Part shown: piece by piece, positions 1 to 8,659 of the stretch
How the letters are laid out: each line of letters opens with the position of its first letter
Position numbering within the stretch: position 1 is the first letter of the stretch
Assembly (NCBI GenBank): GCA_045600205.1
Contig: JAZRXM010000006.1
Coordinates: forward strand, 51,646-115,645
Source of the DNA: Firm-04 sp045600205
GTDB lineage: Bacteria; Bacillota; Clostridia; Oscillospirales; Ruminococcaceae
Reading direction: 5' to 3'
DNA: 64,000 bases
Program-made: the position numbers and the translations under genes
Notes under the pieces: generated by a model
Databases searched by the model: none
Told to the model about the DNA's origin: nothing
What the model saw: only the letters and a program-made list of their open reading frames with translations

Positions 1-85
1 AAATTGTAGGGCAGTACCCATCCAAAATCCCTTCTTTCTTCCTGTATGATAACATGAATCCGCCAAAAAGTCAAGGAGCACCCAT

Positions 86-742
86 ATGATGAATCAACTG
101 CAAAACAAAGCTGTCAAAATCTGTGATATCCTCGATACGCGATACCCTGATGCACGCTGTTCACTCGAATATCAGGAGCCGTATCAGCTGATGATCGCAA
201 CCCGCCTGAGCGCGCAATGTACGGACGCACGCGTCAATATTGTCACCCGCGAGCTGTTTGTCAAATATCCGACACCGGAATCCTTTGCGGAGGCTGACCT
301 CGCAGAACTGGAAGAAGCAGTCAAGCCTTGCGGATTTTTCCGAACAAAAGCTGAAAGCATCAAAGCGATGTGCCGCCGCTTGATAGACGTCTATGACAGC
401 CGTGTACCTGATAATATGGAGGATCTTCTGACACTGCCGGGAGTCGGTCGCAAAACAGCCAATCTACTGCTTGGAGATATCTACGGAAAGCCTGCCGTGG
501 TAACGGATACACACTGTATCCGCATTTGCGGGCGGCTTGGTCTGACCAAACATCATACACCTGAACAAGTCGAATCTGATTTACGTGAGATTCTTCCACA
601 GGACCGTTCCTCACGTTTCTGTCACCAAATCGTACAGTTTGGCAGAGATACCTGCCGTGCCCGGAATCCGCTTTGTCAGAATTGTCCGCTTTCGGCATAC
701 TGTGTCGATCCTTCTTTTAAGAAAATTTCAGATAAAGAGTGA
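86..742 (+). CDS. nth: Endonuclease III (DNA glycosylase/AP lyase)
   Basis: Base-excision repair enzyme that removes oxidised pyrimidines and cuts the abasic site. The 218-residue length is normal for the family. Visible are the helix-hairpin-helix LPGVGRKTAN (about residues 115-124) with the catalytic Lys, the downstream catalytic Asp in VTDTHCIRICGR, and the C-terminal 4Fe-4S ligand pattern C-X6-C-X2-C-X5-C (about residues 188-204). The start follows an AAGGAG site at 73-78; a second ATG at 89 would also fit. No promoter could be assigned because the window starts just upstream. The following two-component system has its own promoter, so the two need not be co-transcribed. Confidence 0.96.
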   Translation: MMNQLQNKAVKICDILDTRYPDARCSLEYQEPYQLMIATRLSAQCTDARVNIVTRELFVKYPTPESFAEADLAELEEAVKPCGFFRTKAESIKAMCRRLIDVYDSRVPDNMEDLLTLPGVGRKTANLLLGDIYGKPAVVTDTHCIRICGRLGLTKHHTPEQVESDLREILPQDRSSRFCHQIVQFGRDTCRARNPLCQNCPLSAYCVDPSFKKISDKE

Positions 743-792
743 AAATACGTCAAAAAATGCACAATTGGACACAAGAAATCGCAAAAAATCAC

Positions 793-821
793 TTGCAATT
801 ATCGCCGAACCGTGTTATAAT
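793..821 (+). promoter_or_regulatory. Sigma-A promoter of the two-component system
   Basis: TTGCAA (793-798) and TATAAT (816-821) are separated by 17 bases and lie 35 bases before the response-regulator start at 856. Confidence 0.8.
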
Positions 822-855
822 AAGCCAGTAAATATAAAAAATGGTGAGGTGCTGT

Positions 856-1533
856 ATGCGAATCCTGATCGTTGAAGACGAGATCGGCATGGCCGATGCC
901 TTAGTACAGATTTTCCACAAGAATAAGTATATTGCTGATGCCTGCTATGACGGAGAAAGCGGCTTGGATAACGCTCTTTCCGGCATTTACGACATTATCG
1001 TACTGGATGTGATGCTGCCGAAAATGAGCGGTCTGGAAATTCTGAAAGAGCTCCGAAACAAGCAGATTGCTACACCTGTTTTGCTGCTGACCGCCCGTGA
1101 TACCATTGCGGATAAAGTTGCAGGTTTGGATGTCGGCGCGGATGATTACCTGACGAAACCGTTTTCCTCTGAGGAATTGCTTGCGAGAATCCGCTCCCTA
1201 AATCGTCGTAATGCCAATGTCATTTGCGAAAATGTACTTCGCTGGAGCGATTTAACGTTGAACCTTTCTACATATGAGTTGTTCTGCGGCTCAAATTCCC
1301 TGAAACTCGGACTCAAGGAATTTTCCATGGTGGAATTATTCCTGAAAAACGGCAACATGATTCTTTCCAAGGAAACCCTGATCGTCAAAATCTGGGGCTA
1401 TGAATCAGAAGCTGAAAATAACAATGTGGAAGTCTATGTCAGCTTCCTCCGCAAAAAACTTGCGCATCTGCATTCCAAAGTCGGAATCAAAACCGTGCGC
1501 GGCGTCGGATACTGTCTGGAAGAAAAAGAGTAA
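856..1533 (+). CDS. OmpR/PhoB-family response regulator
   Basis: DNA-binding output half of the two-component pair with the kinase just downstream. The receiver domain spans about residues 1-115. It has the acidic pair in VEDE, the phospho-acceptor Asp in VLDVMLP (about residue 51), the Thr in LLTARD and the Lys in YLTKPF. The winged-helix domain fills the C-terminus, ending in VRGVGYCLE, as usual for OmpR-type regulators. The ATG at 856 was chosen over the in-frame ATG at 841 because GGTGAGGTG at 842-850 is an ideal ribosome site for it and the protein then begins directly with MRILIVEDE. Length 225 residues is standard. The target genes cannot be read from the sequence. Confidence 0.93.
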   Translation: MRILIVEDEIGMADALVQIFHKNKYIADACYDGESGLDNALSGIYDIIVLDVMLPKMSGLEILKELRNKQIATPVLLLTARDTIADKVAGLDVGADDYLTKPFSSEELLARIRSLNRRNANVICENVLRWSDLTLNLSTYELFCGSNSLKLGLKEFSMVELFLKNGNMILSKETLIVKIWGYESEAENNNVEVYVSFLRKKLAHLHSKVGIKTVRGVGYCLEEKE

Positions 1534-1564
1534 TTTCAACCATACCGAAAGGAGCTGATTCGCC

Positions 1565-3463
1565 ATGATTCGCAAACTGAAACGTCGATATTTCATTTCG
1601 AATATGGCGTTGTTGTCTGCAACCCTTTTAATCGGGCTCGGCATTTTATTTGGAATCCTGTATCGCTCTGAGGTCAGTTCATCCTATTCCACGATGAGCC
1701 AGATGATCGAGCGTTCTGATTTACCTGAGAATATCAGCATAGATGGCAGTCTTGAGCCGACAGCCTATTCTTATGAAGATTACACAGAGGGCGGCTACAA
1801 CTATAACCGAAAGCCCACAAATCCGTATAATCCCTATATTCCGCCGCAAAATGACTGGTGGAACGGAGATTCTGATAATTATTGGAATCCAAACTACAAC
1901 ACGCAGGAAACAACTCCGGCAGAAGAACAGAATCAGAATGCGGAATACACACAGCCTGCACAAACAAGCGATACAACAGATACAGTACCCGCAGAAACCG
2001 CATTGGGCGAAGCTGCTCAGGAGCAGTATCGCTGGGGCGAGTATTACGAACATTTCATGGGACCGAATACGGGTACTCCGCCCATGTTCTGGACCATGAC
2101 CCCGCCTGTATGGAATCCGCAGTTCAGCGACAGTCAGAATTCAGAAGATTCAAGTGGCGCAGTTGTAACCGAGCAGACAACCGCCTCGGAAAATGATACT
2201 GTTGCAACGACAGAAGAAACCACAGCCGTCAAAGAAGCACCGGAAAAAAAGAATGACGGCAAAGCAAATACAAAATCTGATGATAAAGCAAAGCCGACTC
2301 CTGCTGATATAAAGGATAAACCTGCTGCAAATGAAGAAAACAAGCAGCCGCCGACCCCGCCAACCAATCCGAAAAAAGAAACACCAAAAACAATTGATTC
2401 TAAAGAATCAACGAATGTGTCCAAAGAAGTACCGGATGCTTTTGTTGCCCGTATTGATGAAAACGGCAATATTGAAGCATATGCGATTGCAGCCAGCATT
2501 CTTGCTGAGGATGAAACACCATCAGCATTAAATACCGTCAATGAAGCAATGAACTTCATTAAGTCGCAAGGCGGAAAATCCGGTACCATTCAGTTGAATG
2601 ATATTGATTATCGCTATCTCTATCAGCAGAATACCAACGGTGAGTTTCATCTGGTTCTGCTGAACCGTACCATGGAATTGTCTGCAATCAGCCGTTTGAT
2701 GTTCCTGTTTCTGTTTCTGACCGTGATCGGACTGCTGGGTGTCTTTATTGTCAGCGAATTGCTCGCAAACTGGACAGTAAAGCCGATTGCTACTGCATGG
2801 GAAAAGCAAAAGCAATTTGTTGCGGATGCCTCTCACGAACTGAAAACTCCGCTTGCGGTCATTTCCGCAAATACAGAAGTAATCCTGTCCAATCCAAGTG
2901 CGTCCGTTCAGGGACAAAGCAAGTGGATTCATTATATCCAATCTGAAACCACAAGAATGTCTAAACTGATTTCCAATCTGCTCTCCATAGCAAGAATGGA
3001 TCACAAAAAGAGCACAGATTCGACGACTTTGCTGCAATGCAGTGATCTGGTATCCAATGTTTGTTTGGTATTTGAACCGATTGCATTTGAAAACGGTAAA
3101 ACGCTGAATACGGATATCCGTCAAGGATTACAGATCCGCGGTGATGAAGATAATCTGAAACAGCTTCTATCTATTCTGCTGGACAATGCAGTCATCCACT
3201 CTAGTCCCAATGCGGAAATCACAGTACAGCTTGCAAAAGACGCCCTTGGTAAGGTGCTCTTGACAGTTGCAAATACTGCAAAAGACATCCCGCAAGATCA
3301 ACTGGAGCATCTGTTTGACCGCTTCTATCGTCTGGACACAGAGGGTAATCCAAACGGTTCCGGATTAGGTCTGAGCATCGCCAAGAGCATTGTGCAACAA
3401 ATGGGAGGCACACTTACGGCAACAAGCGAAAATAATCTCGTCGCGTTCACGGCACTGATTTAA
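1565..3463 (+). CDS. Sensor histidine kinase with long low-complexity extracellular region
   Basis: Membrane kinase partner of the upstream regulator (31 bases away; AAAGGAG at 1550-1556). Transmembrane helix 1 lies at about residues 12-35 and helix 2 at about 376-402. Between them lie about 340 residues: first Tyr/Asn/Pro-rich, then Thr/Glu/Lys/Pro-rich, then a small folded-looking part. The HisKA site is SHELKTPL (His about residue 424). The N-box SILLDNAVIHS and G2 box GSGLGLSIAKS are present. The G1 box is degenerate (VANTAKDIPQDQ instead of DxGxGI), while the F-box FDRFYR is intact. There is little room for a HAMP domain. The signal is unknown; the extracellular region looks like a wall-spanning linker. 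The kinase call is firm, the stimulus is not. Confidence 0.9.
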   Translation: MIRKLKRRYFISNMALLSATLLIGLGILFGILYRSEVSSSYSTMSQMIERSDLPENISIDGSLEPTAYSYEDYTEGGYNYNRKPTNPYNPYIPPQNDWWNGDSDNYWNPNYNTQETTPAEEQNQNAEYTQPAQTSDTTDTVPAETALGEAAQEQYRWGEYYEHFMGPNTGTPPMFWTMTPPVWNPQFSDSQNSEDSSGAVVTEQTTASENDTVATTEETTAVKEAPEKKNDGKANTKSDDKAKPTPADIKDKPAANEENKQPPTPPTNPKKETPKTIDSKESTNVSKEVPDAFVARIDENGNIEAYAIAASILAEDETPSALNTVNEAMNFIKSQGGKSGTIQLNDIDYRYLYQQNTNGEFHLVLLNRTMELSAISRLMFLFLFLTVIGLLGVFIVSELLANWTVKPIATAWEKQKQFVADASHELKTPLAVISANTEVILSNPSASVQGQSKWIHYIQSETTRMSKLISNLLSIARMDHKKSTDSTTLLQCSDLVSNVCLVFEPIAFENGKTLNTDIRQGLQIRGDEDNLKQLLSILLDNAVIHSSPNAEITVQLAKDALGKVLLTVANTAKDIPQDQLEHLFDRFYRLDTEGNPNGSGLGLSIAKSIVQQMGGTLTATSENNLVAFTALI

Positions 3464-3466
3464 CAC

Positions 3467-3504
3467 AAGAATCCCACTGATACAGTTCAGTGGGATTCTT
3501 TTTT
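3467..3504 (+). terminator. Rho-independent terminator after the histidine kinase
   Basis: Perfect 14-bp stem (3467-3480 with 3487-3500), six-base loop TACAGT, then a T-run through 3504. It closes the two-component operon shortly before the flippase start. Confidence 0.9.
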
Positions 3505-3541
3505 GTTCGTTGCTTGCATATAATCCGTTGAGGTGACGGAT

Positions 3542-5041
3542 ATGAATCGCAACAGTATGATGCGGGAAACTGCGTATTTAAGTATCATTTCGATATCACT
3601 GCAAGGGCTTGGTCTGCTATATAACATCTTTCTGACGCAGAAACTCGGCGCATCTTCTGTCGGTATTTTCGCGCTGATAGGCAGTTTCTTTGGTCTTGCA
3701 ACAGTATTGAGCGGCGGAAGCGGATTTCTGGCATCCAGCCGTTTTATCTCAGAAGAACTCGGCTGCACAGGGAATCCCGGAAGAATATTCTCGTATATAC
3801 TACGTTTTTGTCTACTATTGAGCTGTTCTTTCTGTGTTCTGCTCTGTTTGATCGCATCATTGCTGACCATTCCGCTACACAAAACAGGCGCATCTGCGTT
3901 AGATATCAGACTACTGGCAATATGTCTGCCTTTGAATGCGGTCAACGCCTGCTTGAAAGGGCGCTGTTATGCGTATCAAAAGGTACTGTTTCCTGCAATC
4001 GCAGAAGGCATTGAGTTTTTAATTCGTGCAGGAGTCATGTCATTTTGTGCGCAATTCCTGATCTCCTACGGAAGACTATCTCTCTTGACTGCTTTTGTTT
4101 TATCTATGCTGGCAGGTCAGATTGCATCCCTGTTTTTCCTATTGCTGATTCGAATACCGCAACCGAAATCAACGCAGCTATGTAGTATTACGTATCGAAA
4201 GCTGCTGTATCTGATACTTCCGATGCTTGGGAATGCTTGCTTGGTATCACTGCTCAGCAGTATGAATGACGCGCTTGTACCGCTGACGCTGTTACAATTC
4301 GGTTCCAGTCCGCAAGAGGCACTTTCACAATTTGGCGAATTTGAGGCAATCATTATCCCGACACTCTTTTTTCCATCAGTGATACAATGTTCCATGTCGG
4401 GTTTGTTGGTGCCTGAGCTTTCCCGTGCACGCGCCGCAAACGACCAGCTAGCAATACGCAGACTCACACAGCGCGTATTGGAACAAACCATAGCATTTTC
4501 GCTGTTCATTGTCGTGATTCTTTGGATGTACGGGGGAACAATTGGGGGAGTCCTCGGAGGAAATTCGTTCACAGGACATATTCTCCGAATCATGTCACCC
4601 GTAGTACCATTGATTTATCTGGAAATCATTATGGAGGGCATTCTGCGCGGACTCGGAAAACAAAACTTCTCCTCGTTAAATTATCTTGCAGAGTATATTG
4701 TACGTATTTCCGTGCTTTTAATATGTGTTCCATTATTCGGATTCTACGGTATCGTCGCGTCATATTTAGCCTGTAACCTGAGCGGAAATGCTGTGCGCCT
4801 GTTTTTTGTACTTCGCGCTACAGGTCTGCGTCCGAATTGCAAACGAATTCTGTTTTATCCGTTGTTATCAGTATTACTGGCATCTCAGATCACACGACTG
4901 AGTTTGCACTTTATTCATATCTCTGAAATCGGAAACTTTATCGCATTTACGTTGATATGCGGTGGAATGATGCTATTTATCCTGCGACTTTGTGCAAGCT
5001 TCGATGCGATTGAACCTCGCAAATACATCAAAAGCGCGTGA
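3542..5041 (+). CDS. MOP-superfamily (MATE/SpoVB/MurJ-like) flippase or exporter
   Basis: Integral membrane protein of 499 residues with about 12-14 hydrophobic segments along its whole length. The N-terminal pattern (two helices, then GASSVGIFALIGSFFGLA, then a basic/acidic loop with RFISEELG) resembles polysaccharide-type flippases of the SpoVB/MurJ branch rather than drug-exporting MATE proteins. The substrate could be lipid-linked wall or polysaccharide precursors, but this is inferred from the family only. ATG 3542 is preferred to GTG 3533 because GAGGTGA at 3530-3536 sits six bases before it. It follows a strong terminator, and no good separate promoter was found in the short gap, so its transcription is unclear. 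Confidence 0.8.
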   Translation: MNRNSMMRETAYLSIISISLQGLGLLYNIFLTQKLGASSVGIFALIGSFFGLATVLSGGSGFLASSRFISEELGCTGNPGRIFSYILRFCLLLSCSFCVLLCLIASLLTIPLHKTGASALDIRLLAICLPLNAVNACLKGRCYAYQKVLFPAIAEGIEFLIRAGVMSFCAQFLISYGRLSLLTAFVLSMLAGQIASLFFLLLIRIPQPKSTQLCSITYRKLLYLILPMLGNACLVSLLSSMNDALVPLTLLQFGSSPQEALSQFGEFEAIIIPTLFFPSVIQCSMSGLLVPELSRARAANDQLAIRRLTQRVLEQTIAFSLFIVVILWMYGGTIGGVLGGNSFTGHILRIMSPVVPLIYLEIIMEGILRGLGKQNFSSLNYLAEYIVRISVLLICVPLFGFYGIVASYLACNLSGNAVRLFFVLRATGLRPNCKRILFYPLLSVLLASQITRLSLHFIHISEIGNFIAFTLICGGMMLFILRLCASFDAIEPRKYIKSA

Positions 5042-5103
5042 ATCCGATTGAATTTGCGTATGAAGTCAAAGTACGCATGATATTACTAATTTTGTATTTA
5101 GGC

Positions 5104-5132
5104 TTGACATTCGTTTTAAAATGTGGTATAAC
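5104..5132 (+). promoter_or_regulatory. Strong promoter of an intergenic small RNA
   Basis: Consensus TTGACA (5104-5109), 17-base spacer, TATAAC (5127-5132). No open reading frame follows; a terminator comes about 80 bases later. Confidence 0.85.
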
Positions 5133-5138
5133 TGTATT

Positions 5139-5215
5139 GTCAGAGGGGCTAGGCGTTTAGCCCCTTTCAAATCGTTTCTCCGTGGCTCTCGCAAGGGGTC
5201 ACGGATTCTTTTTTT
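5139..5215 (+). ncRNA. Candidate small RNA, about 77 nt, two hairpins
   Basis: From the expected start site (about 5139) the sequence folds into a 10-bp hairpin (5142-5151 with 5158-5167, loop GGCGTT). A short linker follows, then a second hairpin (5180-5189 with 5195-5204, loop CGCAA) that ends in a T-run at 5209-5215, so it serves as terminator. It has no ribosome site and no reading frame of use. It is not attached to a downstream gene: the next gene (serA) is on the other strand. I do not recognise it as a named RNA family. The promoter-to-terminator layout is seen directly; the function is unknown. The rest of the 5042-5350 gap shows nothing else. Confidence 0.65.
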
Positions 5216-5347
5216 ACTTCTGAGTTGTAATCTTAATCCGTACTTTCACTCTTACTAATTGCACCAAATTATGATTAGGCGCAATTTGATATATCTATAT
5301 TTTGCCTCAAGCAGTGAAAGAAACCCATATCCCCCATATACACAAAT

Positions 5348-5385
5348 CAAAAAATGCGGCATACCATAAAGGTACGCCGCATTTT
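5348..5385 (-). terminator. Terminator of the serC-serA operon
   Basis: Near-perfect 15-bp inverted repeat (5351-5365 with 5371-5385) followed on the minus strand by a run of T at 5354-5348. Confidence 0.88.
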
Positions 5386-5403
5386 AAAACATAATAGAAT
5401 CAA

Positions 5404-6585
5404 TCAGCCGATGACACGAACACGGATAACACCATCGTTTGCCTTCATGCTATCAATAACAGACTGTGCAATCACGCCGCCGGTTACATCCATCATGGTA
5501 TATGCATACTCCTTACGGCTTGCATTGACCATGTTTTCAATGTTACCGCCCGCGTTGCTGACTGCATTTGTCAGACAAGCAATGACGCTCGGAACATTCT
5601 TGTGCAGTACGCAAATCTTCTTGCCGACCGTATTGTTCATCTCAGCATTCGGGAAGTTGACAGAGTTGCGGATATTACCGTTCTCGAGATAATCAACCAG
5701 TTCCTTGGATGCCATAACAGCACAGTTATCCTCAGCTTCCTCAGTGGATGCACCAAGGTGCGGGATTGCAATGACACCTTCCATATTTGCAGACTTTGCA
5801 TTCGGGAAGTCAGTTACGTACTTGCGAACCTTACCGGACTTCAGAGCAGCTTCCATAGCATCGTCATCAACGAGCAGATCACGAGCAAAGTTCAGGATGA
5901 CAACGCCGTCTTTCATCATAGCGATGGTTTCAGCATTGATCATCTTCTCGGTATTCACAGCAGGATCTTCATTCTTAATAAGCGGAACGTGAACGGAGAT
6001 AAAGTCACAGTTCTTGAAGATCTCCTCGCGGGTCTTTACGTGCTTGATCTGACGGGACAGATTCCAAGCAGCGTCTACAGAGATATACGGGTCACAACCG
6101 TAAACTTCCATGCCCAGAGCAGTTGCTGCATTACCAAGCGGACCACCAATTGCACCCAGACCGATGATACCGAGCTTCTTGCCCTTGATCTCAGTGCCGG
6201 CGAACTTGGACTTGCCTTTTTCAACCATCTTTGCGATGGTCTCCTCGCCCTTAATGCTCTGTACCCACTCGATACCACCAACAATATCGCGGGAAGCCAA
6301 CAGCATACCAGCCAGAGCCAGTTCCTTTACGCCGTTTGCATTTGCACCGGGAGTATTGAATACAACAATACCTTCTTCAGCGCAACGATCCAGCGGGATA
6401 TTGTTGACACCAGCGCCGGCTCTTGCGATTGCAAGCAGCTTGTCGCCAAAGGTCATTTCGTGCATAACAGCAGAGCGAACCAGAATCGCATCGGGATTCT
6501 CGCAAGCATCTGCAACCTGATAGTTTGCATTCAGTTCAGCAAGACCAACAGGAGAAATCTTATTCAGAGTCTGTACCTGAAACAT
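5404..6585 (-). CDS. serA: D-3-phosphoglycerate dehydrogenase, short form with ACT domain
   Basis: Catalyses the first step of serine synthesis, oxidising 3-phosphoglycerate with NAD. The 393-residue protein has a substrate domain, an NAD-binding domain with GLGAIGGPLGNAA (about residues 142-155) and Asp in YGCDPY, the active-site Arg in NFARDLLVDD and the His in IPHLGASTEEAE. An ACT regulatory domain covers about residues 325-393. The position that carries the catalytic Glu in most 2-hydroxyacid dehydrogenases reads TDFPNAK, a variant I believe is common in short SerA proteins, though I could not check it. An AAAGGAAG site precedes the ATG. It lies 74 bases after serC, forming a serC-serA operon. 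Confidence 0.95.
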   Translation of the reverse strand: MFQVQTLNKISPVGLAELNANYQVADACENPDAILVRSAVMHEMTFGDKLLAIARAGAGVNNIPLDRCAEEGIVVFNTPGANANGVKELALAGMLLASRDIVGGIEWVQSIKGEETIAKMVEKGKSKFAGTEIKGKKLGIIGLGAIGGPLGNAATALGMEVYGCDPYISVDAAWNLSRQIKHVKTREEIFKNCDFISVHVPLIKNEDPAVNTEKMINAETIAMMKDGVVILNFARDLLVDDDAMEAALKSGKVRKYVTDFPNAKSANMEGVIAIPHLGASTEEAEDNCAVMASKELVDYLENGNIRNSVNFPNAEMNNTVGKKICVLHKNVPSVIACLTNAVSNAGGNIENMVNASRKEYAYTMMDVTGGVIAQSVIDSMKANDGVIRVRVIG

Positions 6586-6659
6586 TATATTTTCTTCCTT
6601 TCATAAAGTAGCATTGAGAAAAATAGCAAGGGCAACCATACCGATTGAAAACACAATTC

Positions 6660-7745
6660 TTAAGCGTTCTCAGCTTCAAATTTCTTCATGAACTCAACGA
6701 GCTTCTCAACGCCTTCGATCGGCATTGCATTGTAGATAGAAGCACGCATACCGCCAACAGATCTGTGACCCTTCAGGTTCTCGAAGCCAGCCTTCTTAGC
6801 CTCTGCAACAAACTTTGCATCCAGCTCCTCGTTGCCGGTGATAAACGGAACGTTCATCAGAGAACGGTCTTCCTTGCGGACAGTACCCTTGAACATCTTG
6901 CTCTGATCGAGGAAATCGTAGAGGATAGCAGCCTTCTTCTCGTTGAGAGCCTTCATAGCCTCCAGACCGCCCATCTTCTTCAGCCACTTGAATACCTTGC
7001 CGCAGATGTAGATGCCGTAGCAAGGAGGAGTATTATACATAGAACCGTTGTCAGCCTGAATCTTCCAGTTCAGCATGGTGGGAGTGTTCTCAACATACGG
7101 AGTCTCAGGAATCAGGTCCTCACGAGCGATCACGATCACAACGCCTGCCGGTCCGATGTTCTTCTGAACACCGCCGTAGATTACGCCGTACTTCTTGACA
7201 TCAATCGGCTCAGAGAGGAAGCAGGAAGAAACGTCAGCAACCAGCTCATGACCCTTGGTGTTCGGCAGCTCGTGGAAAACAGTACCATAGATGGTGTTGT
7301 TCTGGCAGATGTAGACATAGTCTGCATCCTCAGGGATGTCAAGATCCTTGCAGTCAGGAATATAAGAGAAGGTCTTATCAGCAGAAGAAGCAACTGCAAC
7401 TGCTTCGCCGTACTTCTGAGCTTCCTGATATGCTTTCTTTGCCCACTGACCGGTGATGATATATGCAGCCTTGCCGTTCTTCATCAGGTTCATCGGAACA
7501 GCAGCAAACTGCTGGGAAGCACCGCCCTGCAGGAACATAACCTTGTAGTTATCGGGAATGCCCATCAGGTCGCGGAGATCCTGCTCAGCTTCGTCGATGA
7601 TCTGCTGATACATCTTGGAACGGTGAGACATCTCCATAACGGACATACCGCATCCACGATAATCCAGCATTTCCTCTGCTGCTTCTTTCAGGACTTCCTC
7701 CGGCAGAACAGCCGGACCTGCGCTGAAATTGTAAATTCTGCTCAT
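6660..7745 (-). CDS. serC: Phosphoserine aminotransferase
   Basis: PLP enzyme that converts 3-phosphohydroxypyruvate to phosphoserine, the second serine-pathway step. The start MSRIYNFSAGPA is the typical family N-terminus and has GGAGG placed well before it; the upstream in-frame ATG at 7766 overlaps that site and is rejected. The protein has 361 residues. Visible are GGASQQFAAVPMN (phosphate/PLP contact) and the PLP lysine in YGGVQKNIGPAG. The C-terminal GHRSVGGMRASIYNAMP binds the substrate. It is the first gene of the serC-serA operon. No phosphoserine phosphatase gene lies in the window. Confidence 0.96.
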   Translation of the reverse strand: MSRIYNFSAGPAVLPEEVLKEAAEEMLDYRGCGMSVMEMSHRSKMYQQIIDEAEQDLRDLMGIPDNYKVMFLQGGASQQFAAVPMNLMKNGKAAYIITGQWAKKAYQEAQKYGEAVAVASSADKTFSYIPDCKDLDIPEDADYVYICQNNTIYGTVFHELPNTKGHELVADVSSCFLSEPIDVKKYGVIYGGVQKNIGPAGVVIVIAREDLIPETPYVENTPTMLNWKIQADNGSMYNTPPCYGIYICGKVFKWLKKMGGLEAMKALNEKKAAILYDFLDQSKMFKGTVRKEDRSLMNVPFITGNEELDAKFVAEAKKAGFENLKGHRSVGGMRASIYNAMPIEGVEKLVEFMKKFEAENA

Positions 7746-7842
7746 TGTAAAAACCTCCGTTTTCATTATATGGATTCGACCAGCGAATTCAATCGGGAAT
7801 CAATCTTCGGGTATAGTTTCCCCCTCTGATTGTTACTTCTAT

Positions 7843-7871
7843 AGTATACAATTTTTTGCTGTTGTTGTCAA
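7843..7871 (-). promoter_or_regulatory. Promoter of serC-serA
   Basis: On the minus strand TTGACA (7871-7866), 17 bases, TATACT (7848-7843). The leader to the serC start is about 90 bases long. It contains the G-run AGAGGGGGAAAC but no recognised riboswitch. Confidence 0.88.
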
Positions 7872-7920
7872 GCGGATTTCGGCAATCTTTGTGAAAAAAA
7901 TAACAAGATTGGAGCGACTG

Positions 7921-8601
7921 TCACTTTTTCACAAATGTTGGTAAATCTGATTGAGCAGTTTGCCGAAGTTCTCGTTGACGTCTGCGCGCCTCTGCTTCCT
8001 GCAAACTCATGGGACAACCGCAATAATCCTGACGATACAAACCATATTCCTCCGAGAGCGTAACAGAACGCGGATATCCGCCGCCTTTCTTGAAATCAGA
8101 AGGCAGATATTTCATCGGATAACGTGACGCCAAATCCTCACCGCAAGCATTGATAAACGCCGCATTCTTGTGCGGACTGACCGATAGCGTTGTAGCAAAA
8201 AAGTCGCAATTGGCAGCAATTGCCGCCCTGACTGCTTCCTCCATCCGCTGAGCAATACAATGCTCGCAACGCTCGCCCATTTCAGGAGTCCCCTCGACTC
8301 CCCTCACCGCATCCCAGAAAGGCTTGTCATCATAAGGCGGTGCAAGCAACGTGATCGGATGCGGTGATTGCAAAGCATCAAGCAGTTGTTTTTGCGTATT
8401 CAAACGCTTTTCGTATTCTTCTCTCGGCGCAATATTCGGATTATAATAAAATAGTACAATTTCAAAATACGGCATTAACTGCTCCAAAACCGCGGTACTG
8501 CAAGGTCCGCAGCAGCTATGCAGTAGCAGTTTGGGTACAGGGTTTTGCGGCAGGGCATCCAGAATTTGACGCATTTCCTTATGATACTGCCGTTTTTCCA
8601 T
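7921..8601 (-). CDS. queH: Epoxyqueuosine reductase QueH
   Basis: Last step of queuosine synthesis: reduces epoxyqueuosine in tRNA. This is the QueH type (former DUF208), unrelated to QueG. The 226-residue protein shows the Cys motif LLHSCCGPCS near the N-terminus, the loop FYYNPNIAPREEYEKR, then GERCEHCIAQRM and a C-terminal YCGCPMS, together supplying the metal/iron-sulfur ligands. The ATG at 8601 was chosen because AAAGGGGAG lies seven bases before it; a longer frame from 8658 would add residues without family similarity and overlap fakA. It sits directly downstream of fakA (58 bases), so it may share its transcript. Confidence 0.92.
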   Translation of the reverse strand: MEKRQYHKEMRQILDALPQNPVPKLLLHSCCGPCSTAVLEQLMPYFEIVLFYYNPNIAPREEYEKRLNTQKQLLDALQSPHPITLLAPPYDDKPFWDAVRGVEGTPEMGERCEHCIAQRMEEAVRAAIAANCDFFATTLSVSPHKNAAFINACGEDLASRYPMKYLPSDFKKGGGYPRSVTLSEEYGLYRQDYCGCPMSLQEAEARRRQRELRQTAQSDLPTFVKK

Positions 8602-8659
8602 TTTGCACTCCCCTTTCCATTCATGCAACAGAAAAGGACGGTTTCCCGTCCTTTTCAAA

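Noticed and set aside
5602..6606. Plus-strand open frame of 334 codons opposite serA
   Set aside because: It lies fully over serA, whose motifs are unmistakable; the antisense frame has no family features.
7749..7842. serC leader considered as a serine- or T-box-type riboswitch
   Set aside because: No T-box sequence, no specifier loop and no terminator stem are present in the roughly 90-base leader.
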